A stretch of 64,000 nt of DNA from Nageia nagi (Eukaryota > Pinophyta), in contig JBITNC010000001.1 of assembly GCA_050084985.1 (NCBI GenBank), positions 149,854,001 to 149,918,000 of the forward strand, in the 5' to 3' direction. Below the pieces are notes generated by a model that saw nothing but the letters and a program-made list of their open reading frames with translations, was not told the origin of the DNA and made no database searches. Position 1 is the first letter of the stretch. The number at the start of each line of letters is the position of its first letter. Made by a program: the position numbers and the translations under genes. Positions 46,307 through 56,895 of the stretch are shown in pieces.

Positions 46307-48460
46307 CTACCAAATGATACCCCCAGAGGGCCTAGAGCTCCCACTGGTGCTAGCCTCTGACCGTCTTTCTGATATCGTGATCCCTTTTGTCATGTGCCCC
46401 TGGGCAACTAGTATTCCGGAATTGTGCTGTGGCATAGGGTTCTTATATATCCCCAACTTTTCATTATCTGTGTGTACCGGAGCCTTTTTCTTTTCTTCCG
46501 GGTTAGGAAACGATATAGCCTTCTTATCCACTAAATCCTGAATAACATCTCTAAATTTTTGACATTCACACGTCTTATGACCATGTCCCCTGTGATATCT
46601 ACAAAAATCTCCTGTAGTTCTTGTGTTTCTTTGATTTATTGGTGGTAACTGTATCAAATCTCTTTGTATAAATGATTGCAACAACTTATCATGATCTTCG
46701 GTAACTTTGGCATACACTCTAGAGGTCCTTTGTTTTGTGCATTCTTGCAACTCTTTATTTGCCACAACTGTAGCTATCACTTTGGCTGATACTGGTTTTT
46801 TGTCTTTCTTATGCCCCCATAAACCAATTTTTATCAAGTGCCTCTCTTTTTGAATCATAGATAAGATCATTTCTGACAAGGGTTGTTCTAAATAGTTGAA
46901 AAATTCGAGCAGCACCTCATCTCTTAATGACTTTATCAACATTTGCTTCAACTCTTTTTCGCTTAGTATTATATATGTGGCCACTTTTTTCCAGGCTGCT
47001 ACAAACTCTTCAAATGATTGACTCTTCTCTTGTCTCATCCTAGCCAAATCCATAATAGCAGGTTTTTTCTTTATGTTGTACTGATATTGATCCAAGAATT
47101 CTTGTTTTAGCTGTCTATAGCTGGTAATGCTTTGGTCCTTTAGATCATAAAACCATTCTAAAGTTTCTTCCCCTAAACTGAGCTGAAATATCCTAGCTAA
47201 CATATCTTCATCTTGAAGATGTCTACATGCTTCCTCTTTGAAAATTGTGATGTGTATCCTTGGATCACTTATACCATCATACTTGCTGAACTTGATACTT
47301 TTTCCTTCCCATTTTTTTCTTCTGATTCTTGTGCAAAGAGGATGATTTTCTGTTAGATATGTATTTGCCTTTTCATCATGTAATAATGTTAACTTTTTGA
47401 GTTGTTCGGCCATTGCTTGAAGCTGGGCCATTCTTAGTTCTGTTATTTCTTTTTGCCTTTGTTTTTCTGTGTCATCCTGATCCGACTCCTTTTCTGGGGT
47501 GCTACACCCTCCTGTCTCTTCTTCTTTCTCATAATCTGATGCTTCTGGGGCAAATCTTAAATTTTGTTCCCTCCATTCCTGTACAAGCTGCATTTCTAAT
47601 CCTCTTATGATGATCTCTTTTGTGCATGATTGCGCTTTTTGATAGGATCCTGTGCTGATAACCCTTCTTACCTCTGCTTCTTTAATCTCCTTCTCTCGAT
47701 CTGACCAATAAGGATAAGCATCAAACAATCTTTGTGCTATAGAGTCCATTTCTAGTTCTGTCCCTAACCCATCATCTAATTCTTCCTCAAGATGTATCAC
47801 TTCTTCTTCATCTGAATATTCATTATTCATTTCTTCCTGCACTATTGCTTCACAATTTCTAACATTTTCAACAAAGGTTAGAGATAACATAGATTCACGC
47901 ATATTTTCAATATCCCTAGAAGTGGAAGTTTGTTGATTAAAGCATGGCACATAAAATTCTTCATGATCTTCTATAAAATTCATAGTTGGTTTGATAAACG
48001 ATGCTCTGATGATTGGTGTGGGATTGTTTGTAGTTCTAAATTTCCATAAATAGTGAAAAGAATATGCCGTATTAGCGTCTATAGCAAACTTGTAGAACAT
48101 TCCAAAATCTATCATAAATTGTTGTACTAACCTAAGTTTTTTCTCAGTAAGATTCCAGTTATTGAATCTATTAGGTCGGTATAATGTTATTGACAACTTA
48201 TTTTCAGATATTTGACTAATACTGTCTTGGGTTTCTCCATCGAAACTATCATTATCTTCGGAATCACCATGATAGGATTCTTCATCCGGAAGTTTATCTT
48301 TAATAATCCAAGGAACACTTTCCTTATTTATCCTAGCACTTTTTCTAGTTGGCTCTATTCCTTTCCATATTTTTCTTTTTCTCTTAGGTGATGATTGAAC
48401 TAATGAAGAACAATCTAGCCATTCATCTATATCCTGGTGTATTTTTAATTTAGAAAGCAT
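46307..48460 (-). CDS. Ty3/gypsy Gag, intact
   Basis: 717-aa open frame starting 5 bp inside the primer site. An N-terminal half of about 380 residues is unusual: basic start (KRKRKIWKG near 26-34), acidic patches (64-76, 216-232) and a coiled-coil candidate (330-362). The retrotransposon gag (capsid) domain is at about 390-500: FSKYDGISDPRIHI, LSLGEETLEWFYDL, SYRQLKQEFLDQY, RMRQEKSQSFEEFVAAWKKV. A zinc knuckle follows at 620-633 (C620, H623, H628, C631 or C633; reads CRYHRGHGHKTCEC), then RDVIQDLVDKKAI. It would form the particle and package RNA; pol must come from elsewhere. No stop or frameshift, in contrast to the PMD gene beside it. Confidence 0.85.
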   Translation of the reverse strand: MLSKLKIHQDIDEWLDCSSLVQSSPKRKRKIWKGIEPTRKSARINKESVPWIIKDKLPDEESYHGDSEDNDSFDGETQDSISQISENKLSITLYRPNRFNNWNLTEKKLRLVQQFMIDFGMFYKFAIDANTAYSFHYLWKFRTTNNPTPIIRASFIKPTMNFIEDHEEFYVPCFNQQTSTSRDIENMRESMLSLTFVENVRNCEAIVQEEMNNEYSDEEEVIHLEEELDDGLGTELEMDSIAQRLFDAYPYWSDREKEIKEAEVRRVISTGSYQKAQSCTKEIIIRGLEMQLVQEWREQNLRFAPEASDYEKEEETGGCSTPEKESDQDDTEKQRQKEITELRMAQLQAMAEQLKKLTLLHDEKANTYLTENHPLCTRIRRKKWEGKSIKFSKYDGISDPRIHITIFKEEACRHLQDEDMLARIFQLSLGEETLEWFYDLKDQSITSYRQLKQEFLDQYQYNIKKKPAIMDLARMRQEKSQSFEEFVAAWKKVATYIILSEKELKQMLIKSLRDEVLLEFFNYLEQPLSEMILSMIQKERHLIKIGLWGHKKDKKPVSAKVIATVVANKELQECTKQRTSRVYAKVTEDHDKLLQSFIQRDLIQLPPINQRNTRTTGDFCRYHRGHGHKTCECQKFRDVIQDLVDKKAISFPNPEEKKKAPVHTDNEKLGIYKNPMPQHNSGILVAQGHMTKGITISERRSEASTSGSSRPSGGIIW

Positions 48461-48464
48461 GTTT

Positions 48465-48480
48465 CACGTCGGGTTCACCA
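48465..48480 (-). other. Primer binding site of the gypsy element
   Basis: Minus strand reads TGGTGAACCCGACGTG two bases inside the 5' LTR. It should pair with a tRNA 3' end reading CACGTCGGGTTCACCA. I did not identify the tRNA with certainty (an Arg tRNA is a guess). It is not the iMet site used by the copia elements here. Confidence 0.7.
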
Positions 48481-48482
48481 AA

Positions 48483-49336
48483 TGTTTACAAATAAAAATT
48501 GAGAGTGCAAATAAATAACTAAGCAATTATCCACAAACTCAATATTATCTGTATTCTAGCTACGGATAGCGATTTATTCTAGATAATCATAAACAACATA
48601 ACCAATTCAGAAGTGTGCTTGTACCAACCAAGACTGTGATTTGTGTACTTACCTCACGGAACGTACCTGACAACGGAAGACGTAGATATTAGCGATGTAC
48701 TGATGATGAGCTACCTTTCCAACAGCATCGCAACCTGCAATGATGCCAAAAGAGGACCGCGGGCGGTCCGTTTCAGTGATATAAGAGCGTCGGCGGTGTT
48801 CTTCCGTTCACAAAGGAGCGCCGGCGGCCTTATCTTGATAGCTTTGACCTCTCAGTTAGGTCCAGTTCTTCAGTATAGATATCTCAGATAGCAGTATAAT
48901 ATCAGAATTGATCGCAGATGTCAGGAGAGCTCGCGCAAGGAAGCACACAAACCACAGCCTTGTAGGCGGTACCAAGAGATACCTTAGGGGGTAGCCACTT
49001 ACAAGACCATACGCGGGATCATGTGTATCCTTGTTGTTGTGGACTTACTATTAGATCCCTTATTTATATAGATATAGGTAATACCGCCCATAGGTCGGCG
49101 TGCATCCACATAAATAAGGTTAATTCACAAGATTTAAGATAAACATACCAATAAACAAGATAATTCATGCAATACTCAAGATAAACCATGCAATATTCAA
49201 GATAACCCATGCTATATTCATATTCAAGCCAAACATTGATATTATCACTTTAATTCATTCAATACATATAGTTAAACCAAGCATATTTCATTAATTCATT
49301 GATTTAAAAGCATAAAATCATTTTTATGTGTTAACA
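48483..49336 (-). repeat. 5' LTR of the gypsy element
   Basis: 854 bp, ends TGTTTACA and TGTTAACA (plus strand), an imperfect inverted pair. GC palindrome copies lie at 48754-48769, about 48784-48799 and 48815-48829. The open frame at 48643-48891 inside it is not a gene. Confidence 0.9.
48754..48829. repeat. GC palindrome set in the LTR
   Basis: GGACCGCGGGCGGTCC at 48754-48769, then two weaker copies 30 and 31 bp on. The left LTR has the same set at 41204-41279, more mutated. Confidence 0.8.
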
Positions 49337-49699
49337 CTATTGGTACTTATTCACTATGTAATCTAACATAGTTGTAGTATTTATTATGAATAGTTTTGAT
49401 TTGATTGCTTCATTAAAGATGAGTAATTATATATATTAATAAGATACAACCACCCAACTAGGGAGGAAAATGTATAAATGGTGAACTATTAGAAAGTAAA
49501 AAAAGTTAGATATTTTAGTAAAGTTGCCCAGATTTGTAAGATACTTTTGCATATGATAATACAAATAGACAATTCTTTTCCCTCTTTCAACAAGTGGTTG
49601 TTTATTACTTTTTTGAATGTTATGTGTGAGATGTTTTCTTAAATTTATGGCTATGTATTGTGATTTCAAGACTACAAGAATATGATAGATTGCTATTCT
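49337..49699. other. Intergenic, no gene seen
   Basis: AT-rich. Directly flanks the gypsy element; the target duplication cannot be tested because the other flank is in the gap. Confidence 0.4.
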
Positions 49700-50560
49700 T
49701 GATCCTAGCTATGGATTACTACCTACGCTACAATACTTGTGTTGTACATTTCTTATTTTAAGTTTTACTTCATTTTGCTTATCTTTTTCCTATAAATCTT
49801 TACCTTTTTTATCTCTTTCCTATTAATTTAACCCTTCACAATAGATAGGAATTGACTTATAATCCAGAGATTGAGTAGAAAACCAACATGAGTGCATCCC
49901 CACCACCTTCTGCTCTCTTAAGGAACCTACCATTGTAGGTAGTGGAGAACTCAACCAAACCAAAACCTTTAAGGTTACACTATACTGATTAATAATTAGG
50001 TTTATAATGCATCTGATATTTTATAAATTGATTTATCGAATATAAAGAGCATAGATCCCTATATAATCTACATTGAATGAAATTTTCCTTAGACTAATTA
50101 TTGGACCAAGTAAAAGTATTCCCACTTAGACTTATATCCATTGGCTCCAATTGATTCATGAACAATCTCAAAACCTTTGTATTCCCCCTAGATTCTTCCA
50201 TCCCTCCAACTTTATTTGATTCATGTATAATAGTGTTGAATTCACCCATAATTAGCCATTAGATATGAATAAATTCCACTCTATCTCTAATTATACTTTC
50301 CAATAAATTTTTCCTTTCACAAGGGTCATTGTGGACATTTATGTTTGTTTTCATAAACTCAAAAACTGGAACTAATTATTTTAATATGCATATGGAGATA
50401 TCTATTAGATACATTAGTATAGGGAGTACCTTTTATAGTAATGAGATTCTATAATGTAAATAGACCCCCAAGGAGGCCATTTTATTCTCTCTAGTCAAAA
50501 TTTACTCCTCTTGTGTTTGGCTAATTTATATAAAAACTACTTTTAAGTTATAAAATTTTA
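49700..50560 (-). pseudogene. L1-type LINE endonuclease fragment
   Basis: Minus strand. The clearest part is 50085-50275: WLIMGEFNTIIHESNKVGG...LFMNQLEPMDISLSGNTFTWSN, the GDFN and TWSN signatures of the apurinic-type L1 endonuclease. Upstream (50290-50480) NVHNDPCERK fits the NVYAP strand. Decayed, with stops and shifts. It nicked target DNA in the parent element. Confidence 0.75.
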
Positions 50561-51689
50561 GCTTACTAACCAAGAAAAAAAATAAACTCAAAAAAATTAG
50601 GTAACCTAGGCTCAGGTTATTGGGTCCAAAAATAATAAATTGAAAAAATTATAAATCTTTAAAAATATTAATTTTGTGATAAATCATCAATATTCATTTC
50701 CTTGATTAATACCAATTATAATGAATAAAAATGTTAATCAAAGACATCTCAAACCTAGTGATATTATTATCTTATACCTAATCAAATCTAAATTCAAATA
50801 ACTACAAACTTATCATTTACCTATACTATATGAATCATAGCCAAGATCTTTTCTCAATAGGGTTTAAAATACTCACTCCCCAAATTCAAAACTTTGTTCC
50901 TTTATGGTACATTGTATCAATGTACCATGGTTCCTTGGAATATTGTAGTGTACAAATCCAAATTTGATAGCTATTGTCATCAAGGTTATTAGACTTAATT
51001 ATGAATAATTAAATTAATGTACATAGAAATTACCAAAGATACAAATCCATATTTGACAGGTGGTGTCAAAAGATGTTGAGCATAGAACATAGTATAATCT
51101 CTGTCAAAATTTAAATATGATAAATATTACACCCTTATTCCCTTAAATAGATGAAGGTTCCATTGCTAACCTAGACACCTTGTTGGCTAGTGTTCCTTGG
51201 AACTATCATCAATATGATAAAAAGGAGTTAAATTATGTTTTATTTCATAAATATATCTCAAATATAGTAATTAAATAACTAAATTACTTTTATTACTTAA
51301 ATACCTAAAATATGATTTTTAATTAAAGAAAAAATCAAATTTAGGTGTTAAAATATGCCCCCCTTTGGATATATTTTTGACAAAATCAAAAGCATAATCC
51401 AAAGGACAATAAGAAATAATTCCATATTAAATTCTTCATAGAGATAGCTTGAAGTGTTTTTATTTTTTCCCATATCTTATTCTAACTCTTTGTTGTGAGT
51501 TGGATAAATCAAGGCCCCTTCAAGATGAAAGGAACCAAGGTAAATAAATATATTTGCATACATTAACATAATACAAAATAACATTAAATCTTATATATTA
51601 CATCTTATACATTGATGCACTATGGTATTCCAACATATTTTTATTATACTCATATCATAATCAATTTTTTGAAACTAGAATCATTTATC
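50561..51689. other. Between the two LINE fragments, unidentified
   Basis: AT-rich. I see no protein homology; this would be the endonuclease 5' side or the inversion joint if both pieces are one insertion. Confidence 0.35.
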
Positions 51690-53110
51690 TTATAAAGAGT
51701 AATGGTTTTCCTCTAGATTTTTTCCAACATTTCTAAGAGCTCTTCAAAGATGAATTACATGTAGTGGTGAGGGAATTTGTATACTCTTAGAAAATGTTAA
51801 AGTAAAAACAAGCATATGTTTCTAATTCTTATTCCCTAATTAAGGAAGTGAAAACTTTAACTTTCTTCTAGCTAATTATATCCCTATGGAATATTTTCTA
51901 CAAATTTATCTCTAAGGTGGTAGAAAATAGACTCAAAATAGTCCTTCCTAAAATTATTTTTATGGACCAAAATAATGTTTTTCAATGATGACAATTACTA
52001 GATGGTGTGGTATCTATCAATGAACTCATTCATTCCATAAATAGATGAAAGAGTAAAGAGTTATTATTGAAACTCGATATAGTAAAATATTTTGAGAATC
52101 TCAACTAGAGCTTCCAGCTATACATTCTTCAAAATTTGGATTTAATAATACTTAGGTATAATGGATATGCTCATTGATTATAGAACCTCACTTGTTTATC
52201 CTTATCAACAAAGCATCAAAGGGTTATTTTAGAAGCTTTAAGGGTATCAATAAAGGAAACCCTTTATATCCATACCTCTTCATGATCCTCATTGAAGCTC
52301 TAGGAAGAGGGCTATAGTACCTACCATCCATAAGTAAAATACATAGACTCCAAATTGATGATCATACTCCCCAATTATGTATTCCCATTTTGTGAATGAA
52401 ATGCTATTGGTAATGTTCCATTCCTATCAAGAAATAGTTCATCTCAAGGGATTTATTCACTCTTATGACTAAGCATTAGGGAAAAATATTAATCTCTAAA
52501 TGAAATATTTTTTGCCATAATTTATTCAACCAATATCTTAGAGAGATAATCTCTTTAATATACATGACTATTGATTACTTACCTAAAACTTAAATGGTAA
52601 TGCATCTAGCCTAAGGAGGTAATCTAGGGGATCATGGAATTCCCTTATCATTAAAATGAAGAATAAAATTAGCACATAGAAACTAAATGGATAACCATCA
52701 TTGGAAGGTTGCTTAAGATCAATGTAGTACTAGAAGAAATTCCTATCTTCTTGCTTTAAGTTGTTTAGTCTCCTCAAAAGATACTATCTAGTAGGGAATT
52801 AATAATGCATGTTTGTTTGGGAAAACTTTAACCATATTGTACATTATATTCATTAAAATATGGTGATAACTATTGTACAAGTCAACATGTGTATGATACT
52901 TATCTCCATCATAATTTAGAAATCAAGAAAATTTACCTAGTGACCTAGGAAATAATTTACCAAGCCAAATGAGGAGGCTCAAGAATCAAAAATTTTAAGA
53001 GAATCAAAATTATGCTCTTAAGAAAGATTTTCAAGTGAATTTACTCAAGAAAATCCTACCATTAGATTCAGGTTATCTCTACTAAATACCTTCATATTTA
53101 TAATGATATC
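51690..53110 (+). pseudogene. L1-type LINE reverse transcriptase fragment
   Basis: Plus strand, heavily decayed. In order: SNGFPLDFFQ, VVREFVYS-KMLK, IKEVKTLTFF-LIISLWNIFYKFISKVVENRL (51840-51930), MDQNNVFQ, LLDGVVSINELIHSINR, LLLKLDIVKYFEN, a YIHTSS-type remnant of the SPYLF motif near 52265, then the thumb (IKMKNKIST, near 52655) and a late stretch near 52965-53010. The catalytic DD is not clear. Many stops. Confidence 0.7.
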
Positions 53111-55490
53111 AGATAAACTAGAGCATATATTTTCAATTTTTTATAGTGTAAGGTAGGATCATGCTTAAAGGTTGATTTTTGTAATGAATCATGGATCTTA
53201 TAGTCTCCTTTTTTCTTTTTCAATACTTTCCAACATATACAATAGTACCTTTAAGCTTACTCTAAGATGAAAAATTCCACAGCTATTGGTACTAGATAAT
53301 AGAAGCATAAAGAAATATTAAAAATTAGAAACTTCCAATAACACTACCACTTTAAAACTAGCCCAAGAATTTAATGAAATCATTAGTATTATCATTTATT
53401 TTTAGGTAAAATATTATAAACAAGAAGATCAAATCATTTGCACCTTGAAGCCAAATGATGATTACTCCACTTATAAGAAAATATCACCAAGAGTAAATTT
53501 AGACATATCTAAGTGTTCCTAGATACACATTTGGAAATTCAAAGCATGATGTAAGGTCTCAATATTCTTATAGCTTGTTGCTCATAATAAATTCTTATCC
53601 TAATAGAAACTACAAAAATATCGTTGGCAAGGTCCTAGTTGTTGTATCCTCTATGATGTTAATGAAGAGATGAGATATCATATGCTCATCCACTTCTCAC
53701 ATACTCATTACTTATATAGGAAATAATTATCCATGTTCTTGGTATCTTGGGATAACCTTAAATGTATAGATAAACTCTTGAATTTTTAGCATCTTCTTGA
53801 TGCAAGAAAATCATTCAAAAATCTTTTATCATATGCTCCTACTATGTTAGTCTAATTAGTATGGATATAGTGAAATTAAAGAATTTTTAATAACCAAGCA
53901 ACCAATATTGAAGTCCTTTCGTTAAAGCTAGAATTAAAATAAAATATTATTAATATCCATGATGAATCAAAATGAACCAAGTGACTATCAAAAAAATATT
54001 TGAAAATAACAAGTGGGTGCCAAAATTACCCAATCATAAAATAATAAAATAAAATAAATTTAGGAGGATAACATGCTTCATGTGGATAAGGGGTCAGATC
54101 GCCCTCGACCTCATACACTAGATTCTCCTAACATTGGAGGATGATGAATCACCATTGAAGAATACAATGATATATATCCACATATTTCTTATTTTGAATC
54201 CCAAATATCTATGGGTACATTTCCTAGTTGCTTTATTGATGTCTAGATGGTCTCATGCCTATCATTTCTAACTAGTATCGATATCCCTCCTTAGTATATC
54301 AAAGCTGGTGAAGTAGGTTGTGATAAGTCAAGATTGTGGGGGATGATAGGTTTCTATATTAGAACTCCTCTATTGGTTAATTAAGTTGGGTCATTTCCCT
54401 AATGTAAATTTCAAGGTAACACTAATATTTATAATTAAAAAATATGAAAAGAGAGCATGAGTTACACTTGAAGAGGTAGCAGAATCTATCTTGAATCTAA
54501 TAGTGTCTCAAACAATAAAAATTAAAATGATGTAGAGTTTATACTTACCCTAAGGAGAAGAACATACATATTTGATCCTCTCTCAATATATGGTGATCTA
54601 AGTCAACACAAAGATGGTGGAAGCACACTCAAAGCTGCCCAATGGAGATATGTATATTATGTGTCATAGGTTGCTAGAGTTATTAAGGAGGAAATATCTA
54701 GCCATATTAAGCTTGGAAAAAATGCTCATGATAAAAGGATAGCTTGGGGGATAGAGGAGTAATAGCAGAGATTCAATTGCAATGGGTATATTAAAGAGTG
54801 ACATTCATCCAAAAAAAAATTTCCATCCTATTCTAAGGTCCTAGGGAATAATGTGAAAATATGTCAATTCGAATCTAAAGGCTAGCTAAAAGTATGAATA
54901 CCTAAGAATACCAACACCTCCTTCTTTCCCTAAGGCTTAATGAAAGGTCCATAGAATATCATAAAGCTAGGTAAGGATATCATCTACATCTAAGAGTGGT
55001 ATCTTTAATAGTGTGAATCCTACAAATATAAGTACTCATAAAAAAATAATCTCTAATCATATATATGAATATATAAACTCTACAAGGATAATAGAGTGAA
55101 GTAACATGCACTTGCAATAGATAAATCTCTTCAAAGAAAAAGCATTTATACTCATTCAACATGAGACCCTTCAATGATACTAATATGGGGATCTTATATC
55201 TCTTATCCATAAGTTATAGTTGGTTTGATCAAGGTATCAAATATCTTCATCTACATAGAAATATCTATAAAATGAGCTATGAAGTAACTCCTTTAGAGTA
55301 AAGAGAGGGTTGCATAGTTGTTACAAATGCAAGCTTAAGGACTAGGCTTCATTTGAAAGGTGGTTCAAGTGAAGACTTCCAAGTATACATAAGTGGTGGT
55401 GATCTCTTTTGTTCATCCTTGAATATGGAATTAAATATTGAATAGAACCTCGTTGGTAGTATTAAACACCATAATCTTGGTATTAGCAAG
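53111..55490. other. Intergenic or LINE 3' remains, no gene seen
   Basis: AT-rich without a convincing frame. The frame at 54980-55210 is short and unlike any family I know. Confidence 0.4.
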
Positions 55491-55990
55491 TGAGGGGACT
55501 AACACTAACAAGATAATTTCTAAACAACTAAGATCGTATGAAAGCTCTCAATTCACATCTAACTATCACACAAAGGAATCCCACAAAGATAACATAATAT
55601 GTAAGTGGTTCCTCCAACTAGGAGTACATCCACTAACTAGATCTTTACTTCAATCACAAATACAACTCTCTTACAATCCTCCTAATCTCAACTCCTACAC
55701 TCCTATCCTATAGCATAACTTTACTCCACACTTGGTGTGTGATTATAAAGAGGGATCCTTCTATTTATATGTCAAATCCCTCTTTGGATCACCCTTTTAT
55801 CCAATATACAAAAGCATGACATGCACATCCTTTTACCCAAGGGGCATGCTCATGACATAGAGTGTAGGACAAGTTACATTATCATACTCACTTAAATACT
55901 TAAGGTATCAAATGATACCCTTAAGTATTAGTGAATTTACATATAATATTTAATACAAACCTTTACAATAATGCATTATACATTCCAATA
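55491..55990 (-). repeat. 3' LTR of Copia-2
   Basis: 500 bp; on the minus strand it starts TATTGGAATG (first bases decayed from TGTTGG) and ends AGTCCCCTCA. TATA box on the minus strand at 55761-55769. The frame at 55438-55713 is not a gene. Confidence 0.85.
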
Positions 55991-56002
55991 CTCGCCCTTA
56001 AT
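55991..56002 (-). other. Polypurine tract of Copia-2
   Basis: Minus strand reads ATTAAGGGCGAG next to the LTR, one change from the Copia-A form AAGGGGGAG. Confidence 0.7.
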
Positions 56003-56895
56003 GCAATATTGGGATAGAGCGAGTAAGAAAGAAGAAGAAGAGAATGTAAGAGAGTTATCCTTCAAAGAAATACAATGGAGATGAGAACCTTTTACATATT
56101 TGTGAAGTAAGAAAGATCTAGTTTGAGACTCAATACTTTGCTAAATATAATTATTAACCACAACTAGTTTTAATGTACATGAAGTAGTCATCCAACTAAA
56201 AGTTATGAAGAGTCTCTAAGAGCCTGCATACCTGAGGTAAGTAACCTGCAATCTCAAAGGAACCTGCAAGTCATTAGTAGCTCAAATAACAAGATTAGTT
56301 AGATGTATCATATTAATATCAACAAATATAGATGAATCACTCAAATGCCATCATAAATTCATTAATGGTGCACTATAATTCATCATGAAGATGCCATGCC
56401 AAAAACTTATAGTCACCTGCTATATATAAAACATGTGTTGATTATCATTACAAAATAGAGCATGCACAAATGATTTCCTCACATATGGATAACTTAACAA
56501 TGCCAAAGGATACATAAGATTTCTTCACATATGGATAACTAAATAGTCCTAGATTGACCAAAAAATAGAGTATGCACATACAAGTTCCTCACATATGGAT
56601 AACTAAATAGTGCCAAAAGACACATAAGAGTTCTTCACACATGGATAACTAAATAATGCTAGATTGAGCAAACAATAGAGTATGCACATACAAGTTCCTC
56701 ACATATGGATAACTGAATAGTACCAAAAGACACATAAGATTTCCTCACACATGAATAACTAAATAGTGTAAGATTGGCCAATTTATATAATAAGTTTCTC
56801 ATGTAAAGCAAATTTACCATGAAGTTGTATAACAAAATCAACACTATACAGCATAAAATCCTCCTAGGGGTGAAGTTATCATCATAAACATGAAT
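56003..56895 (-). repeat. Copia-2 3' region with 110-bp tandem repeats
   Basis: Between 56470 and 56770, CACATATGGATAACT recurs at about 56480, 56529, 56590, 56638, 56700 and 56748: alternate gaps of 48-49 and 61-62 bp, so a two-part unit of about 110 bp. The same words, on the other strand, form the repeats of Copia-A near 17660-17800. The frame at 56659-56919 is not a gene. Confidence 0.75.

Larger units (their letters stand above)
41199..49336 (-). mobile_element. Young non-autonomous Ty3/gypsy element with antisense PMD gene
   Basis: Minus-strand element. 5' LTR 48483-49336, primer site 48465-48480, intact gag 46307-48460, then no protease, reverse transcriptase or integrase. On the other strand a three-exon PMD gene (43641-45908) and long tandem repeats (42133-43165) fill the part towards the 3' LTR (41199-41786, cut by the gap). 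A polypurine tract abuts the 3' LTR. Over the 588 bp present in both LTRs I count six differences, all transitions, so insertion is recent. The family must borrow pol. Extra antisense ORFs between pol and the 3' LTR are known in some plant gypsy (Tat-type) lineages. Confidence 0.85.
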
